A stretch of 7,390 bases of DNA from positions 1 through 7,390 of the forward strand of contig CAMLFK010000248.1 in assembly GCA_946479255.1 (NCBI GenBank), read 5' to 3'. Below the pieces are notes generated by a model that was not told the DNA's origin, did no database searches, and saw only the letters and a program-made list of their open reading frames with translations. The DNA comes from an uncultured Oxalobacteraceae bacterium. GTDB lineage: Bacteria; Pseudomonadota; Gammaproteobacteria; Burkholderiales; Burkholderiaceae. The translations under genes and the position numbers were made by a program. The first letter of the stretch is position 1. Each line of letters opens with the position of its first letter. This document shows positions 1-6,347 of this stretch, one piece after another.

Positions 1-455
1 AAGCCGCATACGCCCTGCTGCGCACCGAACTCGATTCCGGCGAGCCACTGAGCGACAGCGCCTTGACTGCTGCCGAGCTCGCCTGGGAAAACGGCCGCGA
101 AGTCAACGACTACACGCGCGCCGCTGCCCTCGTGCATGCCTACGCTGGCAATAACGCCAAATCGCGCCTTGCCCTCAACGTGCTGGCCAACCATCGGCAC
201 GACCCTGCCACGGCCACATGGGCCAGACAATGGCAGGCCCGTCTGCAAGCTGGGGTCGACAGCAGCGAAGTGCTTGCCGAATTGCGCCGCACGCCCGCGT
301 CCGGCACGGCCTTCAAGGCATGGACCCTTACCCAGGACAGCGCCCTGCAGGAAGTCGAACTGGCTGCAGGCAAAGAAAAAGCGTGGCATGCCCTGAACTG
401 CGGCGATGCTTCGCTCCCGCCAGCCATGAAGGACATGTGCATGGCCCTGCGCTGA
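1..455 (+). CDS. Unrecognised helical protein, C-terminal part only
   Basis: The reading frame is open from the left edge (first full codon at base 3) to a TGA at 453-455, giving about 150 residues of a protein whose start is outside the window. The visible part is rich in Ala, Leu and charged residues, with no Pro-rich or membrane stretch. Segments such as TAAELAWENGREVNDYTRAA and the following AALVHAYAGNNAKSRLALNV look like paired amphipathic helices of a tetratricopeptide-type solenoid, but no clear TPR consensus can be fixed. Two cysteines lie near the end (ALNCGDA and KDMCMALR). An internal TTG at 63 could be misread as a start, but the frame continues upstream in the same style, so truncation by the window edge is more likely. 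It is the only plus-strand gene and converges on the GlcG-family gene. I do not recognise the family and assign no function. Confidence 0.7.
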   Translation, partial: AAYALLRTELDSGEPLSDSALTAAELAWENGREVNDYTRAAALVHAYAGNNAKSRLALNVLANHRHDPATATWARQWQARLQAGVDSSEVLAELRRTPASGTAFKAWTLTQDSALQEVELAAGKEKAWHALNCGDASLPPAMKDMCMALR

Positions 456-469
456 CGCGTGCCGGCGGC

Positions 470-880
470 TCAGCCGTTCGCGACGGCCGCCGCACCCGCC
501 TTCGCAATCTGCGCATCCTGATCCGACTTCACGCCGGATACGCCAACGGCCCCCACCACCTGGCCATCAACAATAATCGGCACCGCGCCTTCCAGCATGC
601 CCTCGACAAACGGCGCAGTCACAAACGAGGTCCGGCCGTTGTTGATCACGTCTTCGTACACCTTCGACTCGCGCCGCGCCACCGCCGAGGTCTTGGCCTT
701 GGCCGGTGCAATGTGCGAAGTCAGCGGCGAGGCGCCATCCAGGCGCTGCAGGGCCAGCAAATGGCCGCCGTCGTCGCAGATGGCGATCGTCACCGCCCAG
801 CCATTGGCCAGCGCTTCCGCTTCGGCGGCGGCAGCAATCTTTTTCACGTCGGCGGCGCCGAGTACGGGTTTGGTCAACAT
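470..880 (-). CDS. GlcG/HbpS family protein (DUF336)
   Basis: This is a 136-residue protein, close to the usual length of the GlcG/HbpS family. Family hallmarks visible are the N-terminal helix with DVKKIAAAAEAEA (11-23), the strand AVTIAICDDGGHLLALQRLDGA (29-50), and the C-terminal glycine-rich block GAVPIIVDGQVVGAVGVSG (98-116) followed by a DAQIAKAGAAA helix. The family is named after GlcG of the E. coli glycolate locus and HbpS of Streptomyces, an extracellular haem-binding protein. Most members, including this one, have no proven function. There is no signal peptide here, so a cytoplasmic location is likely. The ATG at 880 is preceded by GGAG (889-892) with 8 nt spacing, a good ribosome binding site. 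It follows the patatin-like gene by 26 nt and is probably co-transcribed with it. No glycolate oxidase genes are nearby. Confidence 0.88.
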   Translation of the reverse strand: MLTKPVLGAADVKKIAAAAEAEALANGWAVTIAICDDGGHLLALQRLDGASPLTSHIAPAKAKTSAVARRESKVYEDVINNGRTSFVTAPFVEGMLEGAVPIIVDGQVVGAVGVSGVKSDQDAQIAKAGAAAVANG

Positions 881-906
881 TTATTATTCTCCGGTCAAAA
901 AATTAT

Positions 907-1827
907 TTACAAGCCCTGCTTGGCCTTCAGCTTGGCTTTGAGCTGCGGCATGATGGCGGCGGCAGCCTGCTCGCCCGCCAGAATCGCCACATTGCGAGAC
1001 GCAAAGTCATTGCCGCCCATCTTGCCCAGGCTAGGCTGGATCACCACATCGGCATCCTTGAGTTCATAGTGGTTCAGGCGCTGGCCCATGATGCTGAAGG
1101 TCTGCAGCAGCACTTCCATCGAGCTGACCGCCGCCTGGGCTTCGGTCTGCGTTGAAATATTCACGGCGATGATGAAGTCTGCGCCCATCTCGCGCACGAA
1201 GCGTACCGGCACCGGCGCCACCAGGCCGCCATCCACATAGGAACGGTCGCCGATTTTCACCGGCTGGAACACGCTCGGCACCGAGGATGAGGCCCGCACC
1301 GCCTGTCCGGTATTACCGCGCTGGAACAGGATCGGCTGGCCGTTCTGCAAGTCGGTCGCCACCGCGCCGAACTTGAGCTTGAGCTTTTCCATCGGCTGGT
1401 TGCGCACCGCCTTGTTGACGTAGCTTTGCAGCGCCTCGCCCTTGAGCACGCCGGAAGTCTTGCCGAACAATGGAATGGCCCAGTCGGAGATGGTCGCCTC
1501 ATCCATCTCCATGGCGGTCTTTTGCAGGGCGAAGCCGTTGTTGCCGGCAGCGTACAAAGCGCCGACCACGCTGCCGGCGCTGGTGCCGACCACGATCTCG
1601 GGATAAATCCCCTGGGCTTCGAGCGCCTTGATCACGCCGATATGGGCAAAGCCGCGCGCCGCGCCGCCGCCCAGCGCCAGGCCGATGCGCACCTTGCGCG
1701 CCACCGGCGCCGGCGCGGGCACGGCGGCGATGCCGGTTTCAACAGGAGCGGGCGTGCGCGGCGCGGAGCCGCAGGCGGCTAACAGAAAGCCAAGGGCAAG
1801 CAGGGAATGGCGGCGTGATGGCATCAT
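907..1827 (-). CDS. Patatin-like phospholipase, predicted lipoprotein (RssA-like)
   Basis: This is a 306-residue protein counted from the ATG at 1827 (a second ATG follows at 1824). Residues 4-19 form a lipoprotein signal peptide: Arg-Arg, a hydrophobic core, and lipobox LAAC with Cys19. A Pro/Ala-rich linker (about 23-42) leads to a patatin domain. That domain has the oxyanion-hole glycines GGGAARGFAHIG (53-64), the nucleophile elbow GTSAGS (81-86, Ser83) and the catalytic DGG (199-201, Asp199), so the Ser-Asp dyad is intact. The family hydrolyses acyl esters of phospholipids or related lipids; the substrate here is unknown. The lipobox implies attachment to the outer or inner membrane on the periplasmic side. 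The frame stays open upstream to 2160, but that part overlaps phoR antiframe-style and has no signal peptide. The start at 1827 lacks a clear ribosome binding site. The gene follows phoR by 74 nt and precedes the GlcG-family gene by 26 nt. Confidence 0.9.
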   Translation of the reverse strand: MMPSRRHSLLALGFLLAACGSAPRTPAPVETGIAAVPAPAPVARKVRIGLALGGGAARGFAHIGVIKALEAQGIYPEIVVGTSAGSVVGALYAAGNNGFALQKTAMEMDEATISDWAIPLFGKTSGVLKGEALQSYVNKAVRNQPMEKLKLKFGAVATDLQNGQPILFQRGNTGQAVRASSSVPSVFQPVKIGDRSYVDGGLVAPVPVRFVREMGADFIIAVNISTQTEAQAAVSSMEVLLQTFSIMGQRLNHYELKDADVVIQPSLGKMGGNDFASRNVAILAGEQAAAAIMPQLKAKLKAKQGL

Positions 1828-1873
1828 CAAGGGGATCAAGGCGAATGGTTGGGCGACAGCGATTGTAATGCAT
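1739..1873 (-). other. Small upstream reading frame overlapping the patatin start
   Basis: An ATG at 1871-1873 lies 7 nt downstream of a strong Shine-Dalgarno match and opens a 44-codon frame ending with TGA at 1739-1741. It is out of frame with the lipoprotein gene and overlaps its first 89 nt. The predicted peptide begins MHYNRCRPTIRL and is rich in Arg, Pro and Cys, resembling no known family. It could be a leader frame affecting translation of the phospholipase, or a chance frame. It is recorded because its ribosome binding site is much better than that of the lipoprotein start. Confidence 0.2.
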
Positions 1874-1880
1874 CCGCCGC

Positions 1881-1888
1881 CCTCCTCC
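1881..1888 (-). promoter_or_regulatory. Strong Shine-Dalgarno sequence in the phoR-patatin spacer
   Basis: On the minus strand this reads GGAGGAGG, the best ribosome binding site in the window. It is ideally placed (7 nt) for the out-of-frame ATG at 1873 but is 53 nt from the predicted lipoprotein start at 1827. Its sequence is seen directly; its use is inferred. Confidence 0.4.
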
Positions 1889-1901
1889 GCTTTGCCTATG
1901 C

Positions 1902-3191
1902 TTAAACGACCGAGCTGCGCGGCAAGGTGGCGATGAAATTGCTGCCCTTGCCCACTTCCGAGGTGATGTTCAGGCTGCCGCCATGGCGCAGCAGCACGTG
2001 CTTGACGATCGCCAGGCCAAGGCCGGTGCCCTGGGTTTCGCGCGAGCGGCTCTTGTCGACCCGGTAGAAGCGCTCGGTCAGGCGGCCGATGTGGATTGCG
2101 GCGATGCCGATGCCGCTGTCGCTGGCGATAAAACGCGGCCCGCCCGGGCTGTCTTCCCAACGCAGCTTGATGGTGCCGCCCTGCGGCGTGTAGCGCACGG
2201 CGTTCGAAGCCAGGTTACCGAAGGCCGAACGCAGTTCTTCCGCGCTGCCGCGCACGTCCGGGCCTTCCACGGTGGCCGTGATCTCATGCTTGCCGCCGGA
2301 CAGCGCGCGCGCATCCTGCAAGACCTCATCGACCAGCGCATGCATGTCGACCCGCTCGCTGCGCAGCGGGTAGTCGACCGATTCCAGGCGCGACAGGGTC
2401 AGCATGTCCTCGATCAGGCGCTGCATGCGGTGGCCCTGCTCGGTCATCAGCTTGAGGTGGCCATTGCGGGTCTCGGTGTCGAGCTTCATGCCGCTCGACG
2501 CAATCTCCAGGAAGCCGACGATCACCGTCAGCGGCGTGCGCAGTTCGTGCGAGGCGTTGGCGATGAAGTCGCGCCGCATTTCCTCGATGCGGTCCATCTC
2601 CGTCACGTCATGGGTCACCAGGATCTGGCGCCGGTTCTCGAACGGAATGATCTGGCAGATCAGCTTACGCTCGCGCAGGGTCAGGTTCAGGGGCTGCTCG
2701 TAGCGCCCCAGGATGATGTAATCGATGAAGTCAGGGTGGCGGATCAGGTTGGTCACGCGCATGCCCTTGTCGCGCTCCAGGGTCAGGCCCAGGTGGCGCT
2801 CGGCGGCCGGGTTGCACCATTCGAGGAACAGCACATCGTCCATGATGGCCACGCCGTCCGGCAGCAGGTGCATGGCCTGGCGGAAGCGCGCCAGCCATTC
2901 GGTCAGCTCGGCCTGGTTGCGCTCGTCGTCGCGGCGCAGGCGGTACAGGCGTGCGAAGATCGGTGTCCACGAACCCCAGCCGTCCGGCAAGGCCTCGCTG
3001 GTGGGCCCCTCCAGCCATTCGCCCAGCTGGTCCAGATAGGACAATTGCACCAGCAGCAGGGCCAGCACGGATACGAAGGCCACGGTCAGTCCGGCCACCA
3101 GGCCAAACATCCAGCCCATCACCAGCGAGCACGAAAGAATGACCAACAGGCGCAACAGCGCCGGGATCCAAAAGAGCAGCTTGGGATTCAT
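1902..3191 (-). CDS. phoR: Phosphate regulon sensor histidine kinase PhoR
   Basis: PhoR is the membrane-bound kinase/phosphatase that controls PhoB in response to the state of the Pst transporter and PhoU. The 429 residues match the usual PhoR length and order. Two hydrophobic helices lie near the N terminus (about 8-28 and 30-51) with almost no periplasmic loop, so the protein cannot bind phosphate outside the cell directly. A linker with charged residues and a PAS-type domain (about 102-195) follow. The HisKA motif ANASHELRTP (211-220) holds phospho-acceptor His215. The ATP-binding domain has N box FGNLASNAVRYTP (324-336), G1 box DSGIGI (358-363) and G2 box GTGLGL (388-393). The ATG at 3191 is 6 nt after the phoB stop with no strong ribosome binding site, which suggests translational coupling. 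All catalytic residues appear intact. Confidence 0.97.
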   Translation of the reverse strand: MNPKLLFWIPALLRLLVILSCSLVMGWMFGLVAGLTVAFVSVLALLLVQLSYLDQLGEWLEGPTSEALPDGWGSWTPIFARLYRLRRDDERNQAELTEWLARFRQAMHLLPDGVAIMDDVLFLEWCNPAAERHLGLTLERDKGMRVTNLIRHPDFIDYIILGRYEQPLNLTLRERKLICQIIPFENRRQILVTHDVTEMDRIEEMRRDFIANASHELRTPLTVIVGFLEIASSGMKLDTETRNGHLKLMTEQGHRMQRLIEDMLTLSRLESVDYPLRSERVDMHALVDEVLQDARALSGGKHEITATVEGPDVRGSAEELRSAFGNLASNAVRYTPQGGTIKLRWEDSPGGPRFIASDSGIGIAAIHIGRLTERFYRVDKSRSRETQGTGLGLAIVKHVLLRHGGSLNITSEVGKGSNFIATLPRSSVV

Positions 3192-3197
3192 CAGCGC

Positions 3198-3887
3198 TTA
3201 TTTTTCGGACAGCATGTAGCCGACGCTACGCACCGTCTTGATCAGCTTTTCCGATTCCTTGAGGGCCTTGCGCAGGCGCAGCACGTGGACGTCGACGGTG
3301 CGTTCTTCAATCACTACATGGTCGCCCCACACCTTGTCGAGCAGCTGGCTGCGCGAAAACACCCGTTCCGGGTGCGCCAGGAAGAATTTGAGCAGCTTGA
3401 ACTCGGCATGGCCGATGTCGATCCTGTTGCTGTCGATCGCCACCGTGCAGCTGACCGGGTCGAGCGTGACGGGGCCGGCGCTCATGACGTTCTGGGCGTG
3501 TTCGGGCGCCTTGCGGCGCAGCAGGGCTTTGGTGCGGGCCAGCAGCTCGCGCGGGGAAAACGGCTTGGTGACGTAATCGTCGGCGCCGTTATTGAGGCCG
3601 GCGATCTTGTCTTCTTCCATGCTCTTGGCAGTGAGCATGATGACCGGAATTTCGCTGAAGTTGCGGTCGGCACGGATGCGCGCGAGCAGGCGCAGTCCGG
3701 TCTGGTCGGGCAGCATCCAGTCCAGCAGGATCAGGTGCGGAGTGCGGTGCTGGATAAAGTCCCAGCCTTCGGCGGCGGTGGCCGCCGAGCAGACGTTCCA
3801 GCCCGCTTCACGCAGCGAGAACGTCACCAGTTCAACGATCGCGGGCTCGTCTTCTACAATCAGTACGGTCGTTTTGTCAGCTGCCAT
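3198..3887 (-). CDS. phoB: Phosphate regulon response regulator PhoB
   Basis: PhoB is the OmpR-family activator that binds Pho boxes when phosphorylated by PhoR. The 229 residues match the family length. The receiver domain (about 6-121) has the acidic pair Glu12-Asp13, the phospho-acceptor Asp56 in LILLDWMLPD, Thr86 in MLTA and Lys108 in VTKPFSP. The winged-helix DNA-binding domain (about 130-229) contains the typical FKLLKFFLAHPERVFSR and the recognition region RTVDVHVLRLRKAL, and ends with RSVGYML. The ATG at 3887 is 19 nt after the phoU stop, with only a weak AAGAA ribosome binding site. It is followed by phoR after 6 nt, forming the standard two-component pair. In relatives phoB is induced by its own product through a Pho box. 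None is visible directly upstream of this gene, so expression probably comes from a promoter further upstream. Confidence 0.97.
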   Translation of the reverse strand: MAADKTTVLIVEDEPAIVELVTFSLREAGWNVCSAATAAEGWDFIQHRTPHLILLDWMLPDQTGLRLLARIRADRNFSEIPVIMLTAKSMEEDKIAGLNNGADDYVTKPFSPRELLARTKALLRRKAPEHAQNVMSAGPVTLDPVSCTVAIDSNRIDIGHAEFKLLKFFLAHPERVFSRSQLLDKVWGDHVVIEERTVDVHVLRLRKALKESEKLIKTVRSVGYMLSEK

Positions 3888-3906
3888 TGTTTCTTAACGT
3901 TGTGTC

Positions 3907-4614
3907 TCAAGCATGGGGTTGATCAGGTTCCAGGGGGGCCGGCTTGGTATGACGGATGTCCTTCCCTTCCACCACGTAAATCACATACTCGGCGATGTTC
4001 TTGGCATGGTCGCCGATACGCTCGATGGCTTTGGCCACCCACAGGGTATCGAGCGCCGACGAGATGGTGCGTGGATCTTCCATCATAAACGTAATCAGGT
4101 TGCGCATGATGGAACGGAACTCGTGGTCGATCACGGCGTCCTGGGCGATCAGCTGCAAGGCCTGCTTGCCGTCCAGGCGGGCAAAAGCGTCGAGCGCGTC
4201 GTGCAGCATGTCGGACGTGGCGGTGGCGATGGTGCGCACCATTTCATAGTGGTTCACGCCGACGGCGCCGCGCCCGTGCAGGTTCTTGGCGGTACGGGCG
4301 ATCTTGGTGGACTCGTCGCCGATGCGCTCCAGGTCGGTAATGACCTTGATGGTCGCCATCACGGTGCGCAAGTCGTTGGCGGTCGGCTGGCGCTTGACGA
4401 TCAGGTGGCTGCAGGCGTCGTCGAGCGACACTTCAAGCTGGTTGACGGTGTCGTCCTCGGCGATCACGCGGTCGGCGCGCTCCAGGTTACCGATGCGAAA
4501 GCAGGTCATCGCATCAAGGAATTGGGTTTCTACAATGCCGCCCATCAGCAGCACCTTCGAGCGGATGGTTTCCAGCTCGTGGTCGTATTGTTTGGATGAA
4601 TGCTCACCGATCAT
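3907..4614 (-). CDS. phoU: Phosphate transport system regulator PhoU
   Basis: PhoU is a cytoplasmic helical protein that links the Pst transporter to PhoR and keeps the Pho regulon off when phosphate is plentiful. It also limits phosphate uptake. The 235 residues fold as two similar three-helix repeats, each with a metal-binding signature: DLERIGDES (94-102) and AIERIGDHAKNIAE (196-209). Both are intact. The N terminus, HSSKQYDHELETIRSKVLLMGG, is typical of the family. The frame is open 19 codons further up to an ATG at 4671, but that extension is unlike PhoU. The ATG at 4614 has GGAG (4621-4624) 6 nt upstream and gives the standard length, so I chose it. It sits between pstB (56-nt AT-rich spacer) and phoB (19 nt). 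The C-terminal tail after about residue 218 is polar and Pro-rich and probably disordered. Confidence 0.97.
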   Translation of the reverse strand: MIGEHSSKQYDHELETIRSKVLLMGGIVETQFLDAMTCFRIGNLERADRVIAEDDTVNQLEVSLDDACSHLIVKRQPTANDLRTVMATIKVITDLERIGDESTKIARTAKNLHGRGAVGVNHYEMVRTIATATSDMLHDALDAFARLDGKQALQLIAQDAVIDHEFRSIMRNLITFMMEDPRTISSALDTLWVAKAIERIGDHAKNIAEYVIYVVEGKDIRHTKPAPLEPDQPHA

Positions 4615-4670
4615 GCTGGACTCCGAATTATTTATACCGTTTACATTGTAGTTTAAAACGCAAGCTTGCA
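4615..4670 (-). promoter_or_regulatory. AT-rich pstB-phoU spacer, possible internal promoter
   Basis: This 56-nt spacer is far richer in A/T than the surrounding genes. On the minus strand it contains two hexamers resembling a -10 box, TACAAT (4645-4650) and TATAAA (4631-4636), and the phoU ribosome binding site GGAG (4621-4624). No good -35 box is found at 16-18 nt from either. A perfect 10-nt palindrome GCAAGCTTGC (4660-4669) touches the pstB stop codon. No Pho-box repeat (CTGTCAT type) is seen. A promoter giving phoU-phoB-phoR some expression independent of pst is possible but unproven. Confidence 0.3.
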
Positions 4671-5483
4671 TCAGCCAAAACGTCCGGTAATGTAGTCCTG
4701 GGTTTCCTTGCGTGCCGGGTTCATGAAAATCTGGTCGGTTTCGCCGAACTCGACCAGTTCACCCAAGTACATATACGCGGTGTAATCCGAGCAGCGCGCA
4801 GCCTGCTGCATATTGTGCGTCACGATCGCGATCGTGTAATCCTGTTTCAGTTCGCTGATCAGCTCTTCCACCTTGGCGGTCGAGATCGGGTCCAGCGCCG
4901 AGGTTGGTTCATCGAGCAGCAGCACATCCGGCTTCACCGCCACGCCGCGCGCGATGCACAGGCGTTGCTGCTGGCCGCCCGACAGCGACAGTCCGCTCTT
5001 GGCCAGCTTGTCCTTGACCTCGCCCCACAGCGCGGCCTTCTTCAGTGCCCACTCCACGCGCTCATCCATCGCGCCCTTGGACAGGTCTTCGTACAGGCGC
5101 ACGCCGAAAGCGATATTGTCGTACACCGACATCGGGAACGGGGTCGGCTTCTGGAACACCATGCCGACCTTGGCGCGCAGCATGTTCACGTCCTGGCCAG
5201 GTTCCAGGATATTGCGGCCGCGGTACATGATCGAACCTTCCGCGCGCTGGCCCGGATACAGGTCGTACATGCGGTTCAAGGTGCGCAGCAGGGTCGACTT
5301 GCCGCAGCCGGACGGGCCGATGAAGGCCGTCACCTGCTTGTCGTGGATGTCCAGGTTGACATTGTGCAGGCTCTGCGTCTTACCGTAGAAAAAATCCAGG
5401 CCAGCGATTTCGATGGTCTTGCTCTTTTGCGTCACGGTAGGAATCGGGGTAGGCATTGGGCTCATGGCGGTCATGGTTGTCAT
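4671..5483 (-). CDS. pstB: Phosphate ABC transporter ATP-binding protein PstB
   Basis: PstB is the cytoplasmic ATPase that powers phosphate import through PstC and PstA. The 270 residues contain a complete ABC domain: Walker [10 protein letters not shown] (56-64), Q-loop Gln111 in [11 protein letters not shown] (the PstB-specific form), signature LSGGQQQR (167-174), Walker B LLLDEP (188-193), D-loop SALD (195-198) and H-loop His223 in VTHNMQQA. PstB-typical residues such as [12 protein letters not shown] support phosphate specificity over other ABC importers. The ATG at 5483 directly follows the pstA stop (TAAATG). Three more in-frame ATGs occur at 5474, 5465 and 5456, and the first 20 residues are a low-complexity Met/Thr/Pro stretch, slightly longer than in E. 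coli PstB. The true start is therefore uncertain by up to nine codons. No strong ribosome binding site is seen, consistent with coupling to pstA. Confidence 0.97.
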   Translation of the reverse strand: MTTMTAMSPMPTPIPTVTQKSKTIEIAGLDFFYGKTQSLHNVNLDIHDKQVTAFIGPSGCGKSTLLRTLNRMYDLYPGQRAEGSIMYRGRNILEPGQDVNMLRAKVGMVFQKPTPFPMSVYDNIAFGVRLYEDLSKGAMDERVEWALKKAALWGEVKDKLAKSGLSLSGGQQQRLCIARGVAVKPDVLLLDEPTSALDPISTAKVEELISELKQDYTIAIVTHNMQQAARCSDYTAYMYLGELVEFGETDQIFMNPARKETQDYITGRFG

Positions 5484-6347
5484 TTAATTTGCTACTTTTT
5501 GGCTGAACACGGTACGCGACAGGATGTTCAGCAGCAGCACGCTGAAGGTCACCAGCAGTGCGCCACCCCACGCTAGGCTGCGCCAGTCGTCGTACGGGCT
5601 CATCGCGAACTGATAGATCACGGACGGCAGGTTGGCCATCGGCGCATTCATATCGGCGTTGAAGAACTGGTTGTTGAGCGCGGTGAACAGCAGCGGCGCG
5701 GTTTCGCCGGCAATGCGCGCCAGCGCCAGCAGTACGCCGGTGACGACGCCGGCCTTGACGGCGCGCAGGCGCACCAGCATGGCCACTTTCCAGCGCGGCG
5801 CACCGAGGGCGAAAGCCGCTTCCAGCAGGCTGTTGGGCACCAGGCGCAGCATATTGTCGGTGGTGCGCACCACCACCGGCACGGCGATCAGGGACAACGC
5901 GATCGAACCGGCATAGCCGGAATAGTGGCCGACCTTGTGCACCCACATGGCCCAGACGAACATGCCGATCACGATCGATGGGGCCGACAGCATGATGTCG
6001 GTAACGAAACGGGTCACTTGGCCGAAGCGGTTGTTCTCGCCGTACTCGGCCAGGTAAATGCCGGCCAGGATGCCGATCGGGGTGCTGATGGCGGTCGACA
6101 GGCCGACAATCATCAGGCTGCCGACGATGGCGTTGCGCAAGCCACCGCCTTCGCTGCCCGGGGCCGGGGTATCGGCAATGAACATATTCAAGGACAGCGC
6201 GCCGAAACCCTTGATCAGCAGGGTCGACAAAATCCACAGCAGGAAGGCCAGGCCGACGGTCATGGCCATCACCGACAGGGCAATGCCGACCCGGTGGGTC
6301 AGCAGGCGCTTGCGGTAGACGGAATTTACGGCAACGGTCTGGGTCAT
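5484..6347 (-). CDS. pstA: Phosphate ABC transporter permease PstA
   Basis: PstA is one of the two inner-membrane permease subunits that form the phosphate channel with PstC. The 287 residues show about six hydrophobic segments (roughly 21-45, 71-98, 113-136, 147-163, 199-217 and 259-279). The short cytoplasmic loop [17 protein letters not shown] (176-192) is the EAA coupling motif that docks onto PstB. It is followed by the conserved [14 protein letters not shown] (210-223), whose Arg and Glu are typical of PstA. The ATG at 6347 overlaps the pstC stop as ATGA, so translation is probably coupled. The TAA stop abuts the pstB ATG. The length and motifs are normal, and nothing suggests truncation or frameshift. 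Confidence 0.97.
   Translation of the reverse strand: MTQTVAVNSVYRKRLLTHRVGIALSVMAMTVGLAFLLWILSTLLIKGFGALSLNMFIADTPAPGSEGGGLRNAIVGSLMIVGLSTAISTPIGILAGIYLAEYGENNRFGQVTRFVTDIMLSAPSIVIGMFVWAMWVHKVGHYSGYAGSIALSLIAVPVVVRTTDNMLRLVPNSLLEAAFALGAPRWKVAMLVRLRAVKAGVVTGVLLALARIAGETAPLLFTALNNQFFNADMNAPMANLPSVIYQFAMSPYDDWRSLAWGGALLVTFSVLLLNILSRTVFSQKVAN

Noticed and set aside
456..480. A possible bidirectional terminator between the convergent genes, with the inverted repeat CGGCTCAGCCG at 466-476
   Set aside because: The arms are five bases with a one-base loop, which cannot form a real hairpin, and no U-run follows on either strand.
1845..1868. A possible promoter (TACAAT on the minus strand, 1863-1868) for the patatin gene
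   Set aside because: No acceptable -35 hexamer lies 16-18 nt upstream (the region is GCGGAG-like), so the match is probably chance.
1828..2160. Upstream extension of the patatin frame to an ATG at 2160
   Set aside because: It overlaps the phoR ATPase domain in another frame, and its Arg/Pro/His-rich translation is shadow-like. The lipoprotein signal peptide starting at 1827/1824 gives a clear start.
1983..4088. A 701-codon plus-strand open frame running antisense across phoR, phoB and part of phoU
   Set aside because: It lies opposite three certain genes. Its Gln/Ala/His/Val-rich translation is typical of an antisense shadow in GC-rich coding DNA, and it matches no family I recognise.
4615..4671. 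A 19-codon N-terminal extension of PhoU beginning at 4671
   Set aside because: The extension is unlike PhoU and overlaps the last base of pstB, while the ATG at 4614 has a well-placed ribosome binding site and gives the usual length.
4596..5576. A 326-codon plus-strand open frame opposite pstB
   Set aside because: It lies opposite pstB with its intact ABC motifs, and its Arg/His/Gln-rich translation looks like an antisense shadow.
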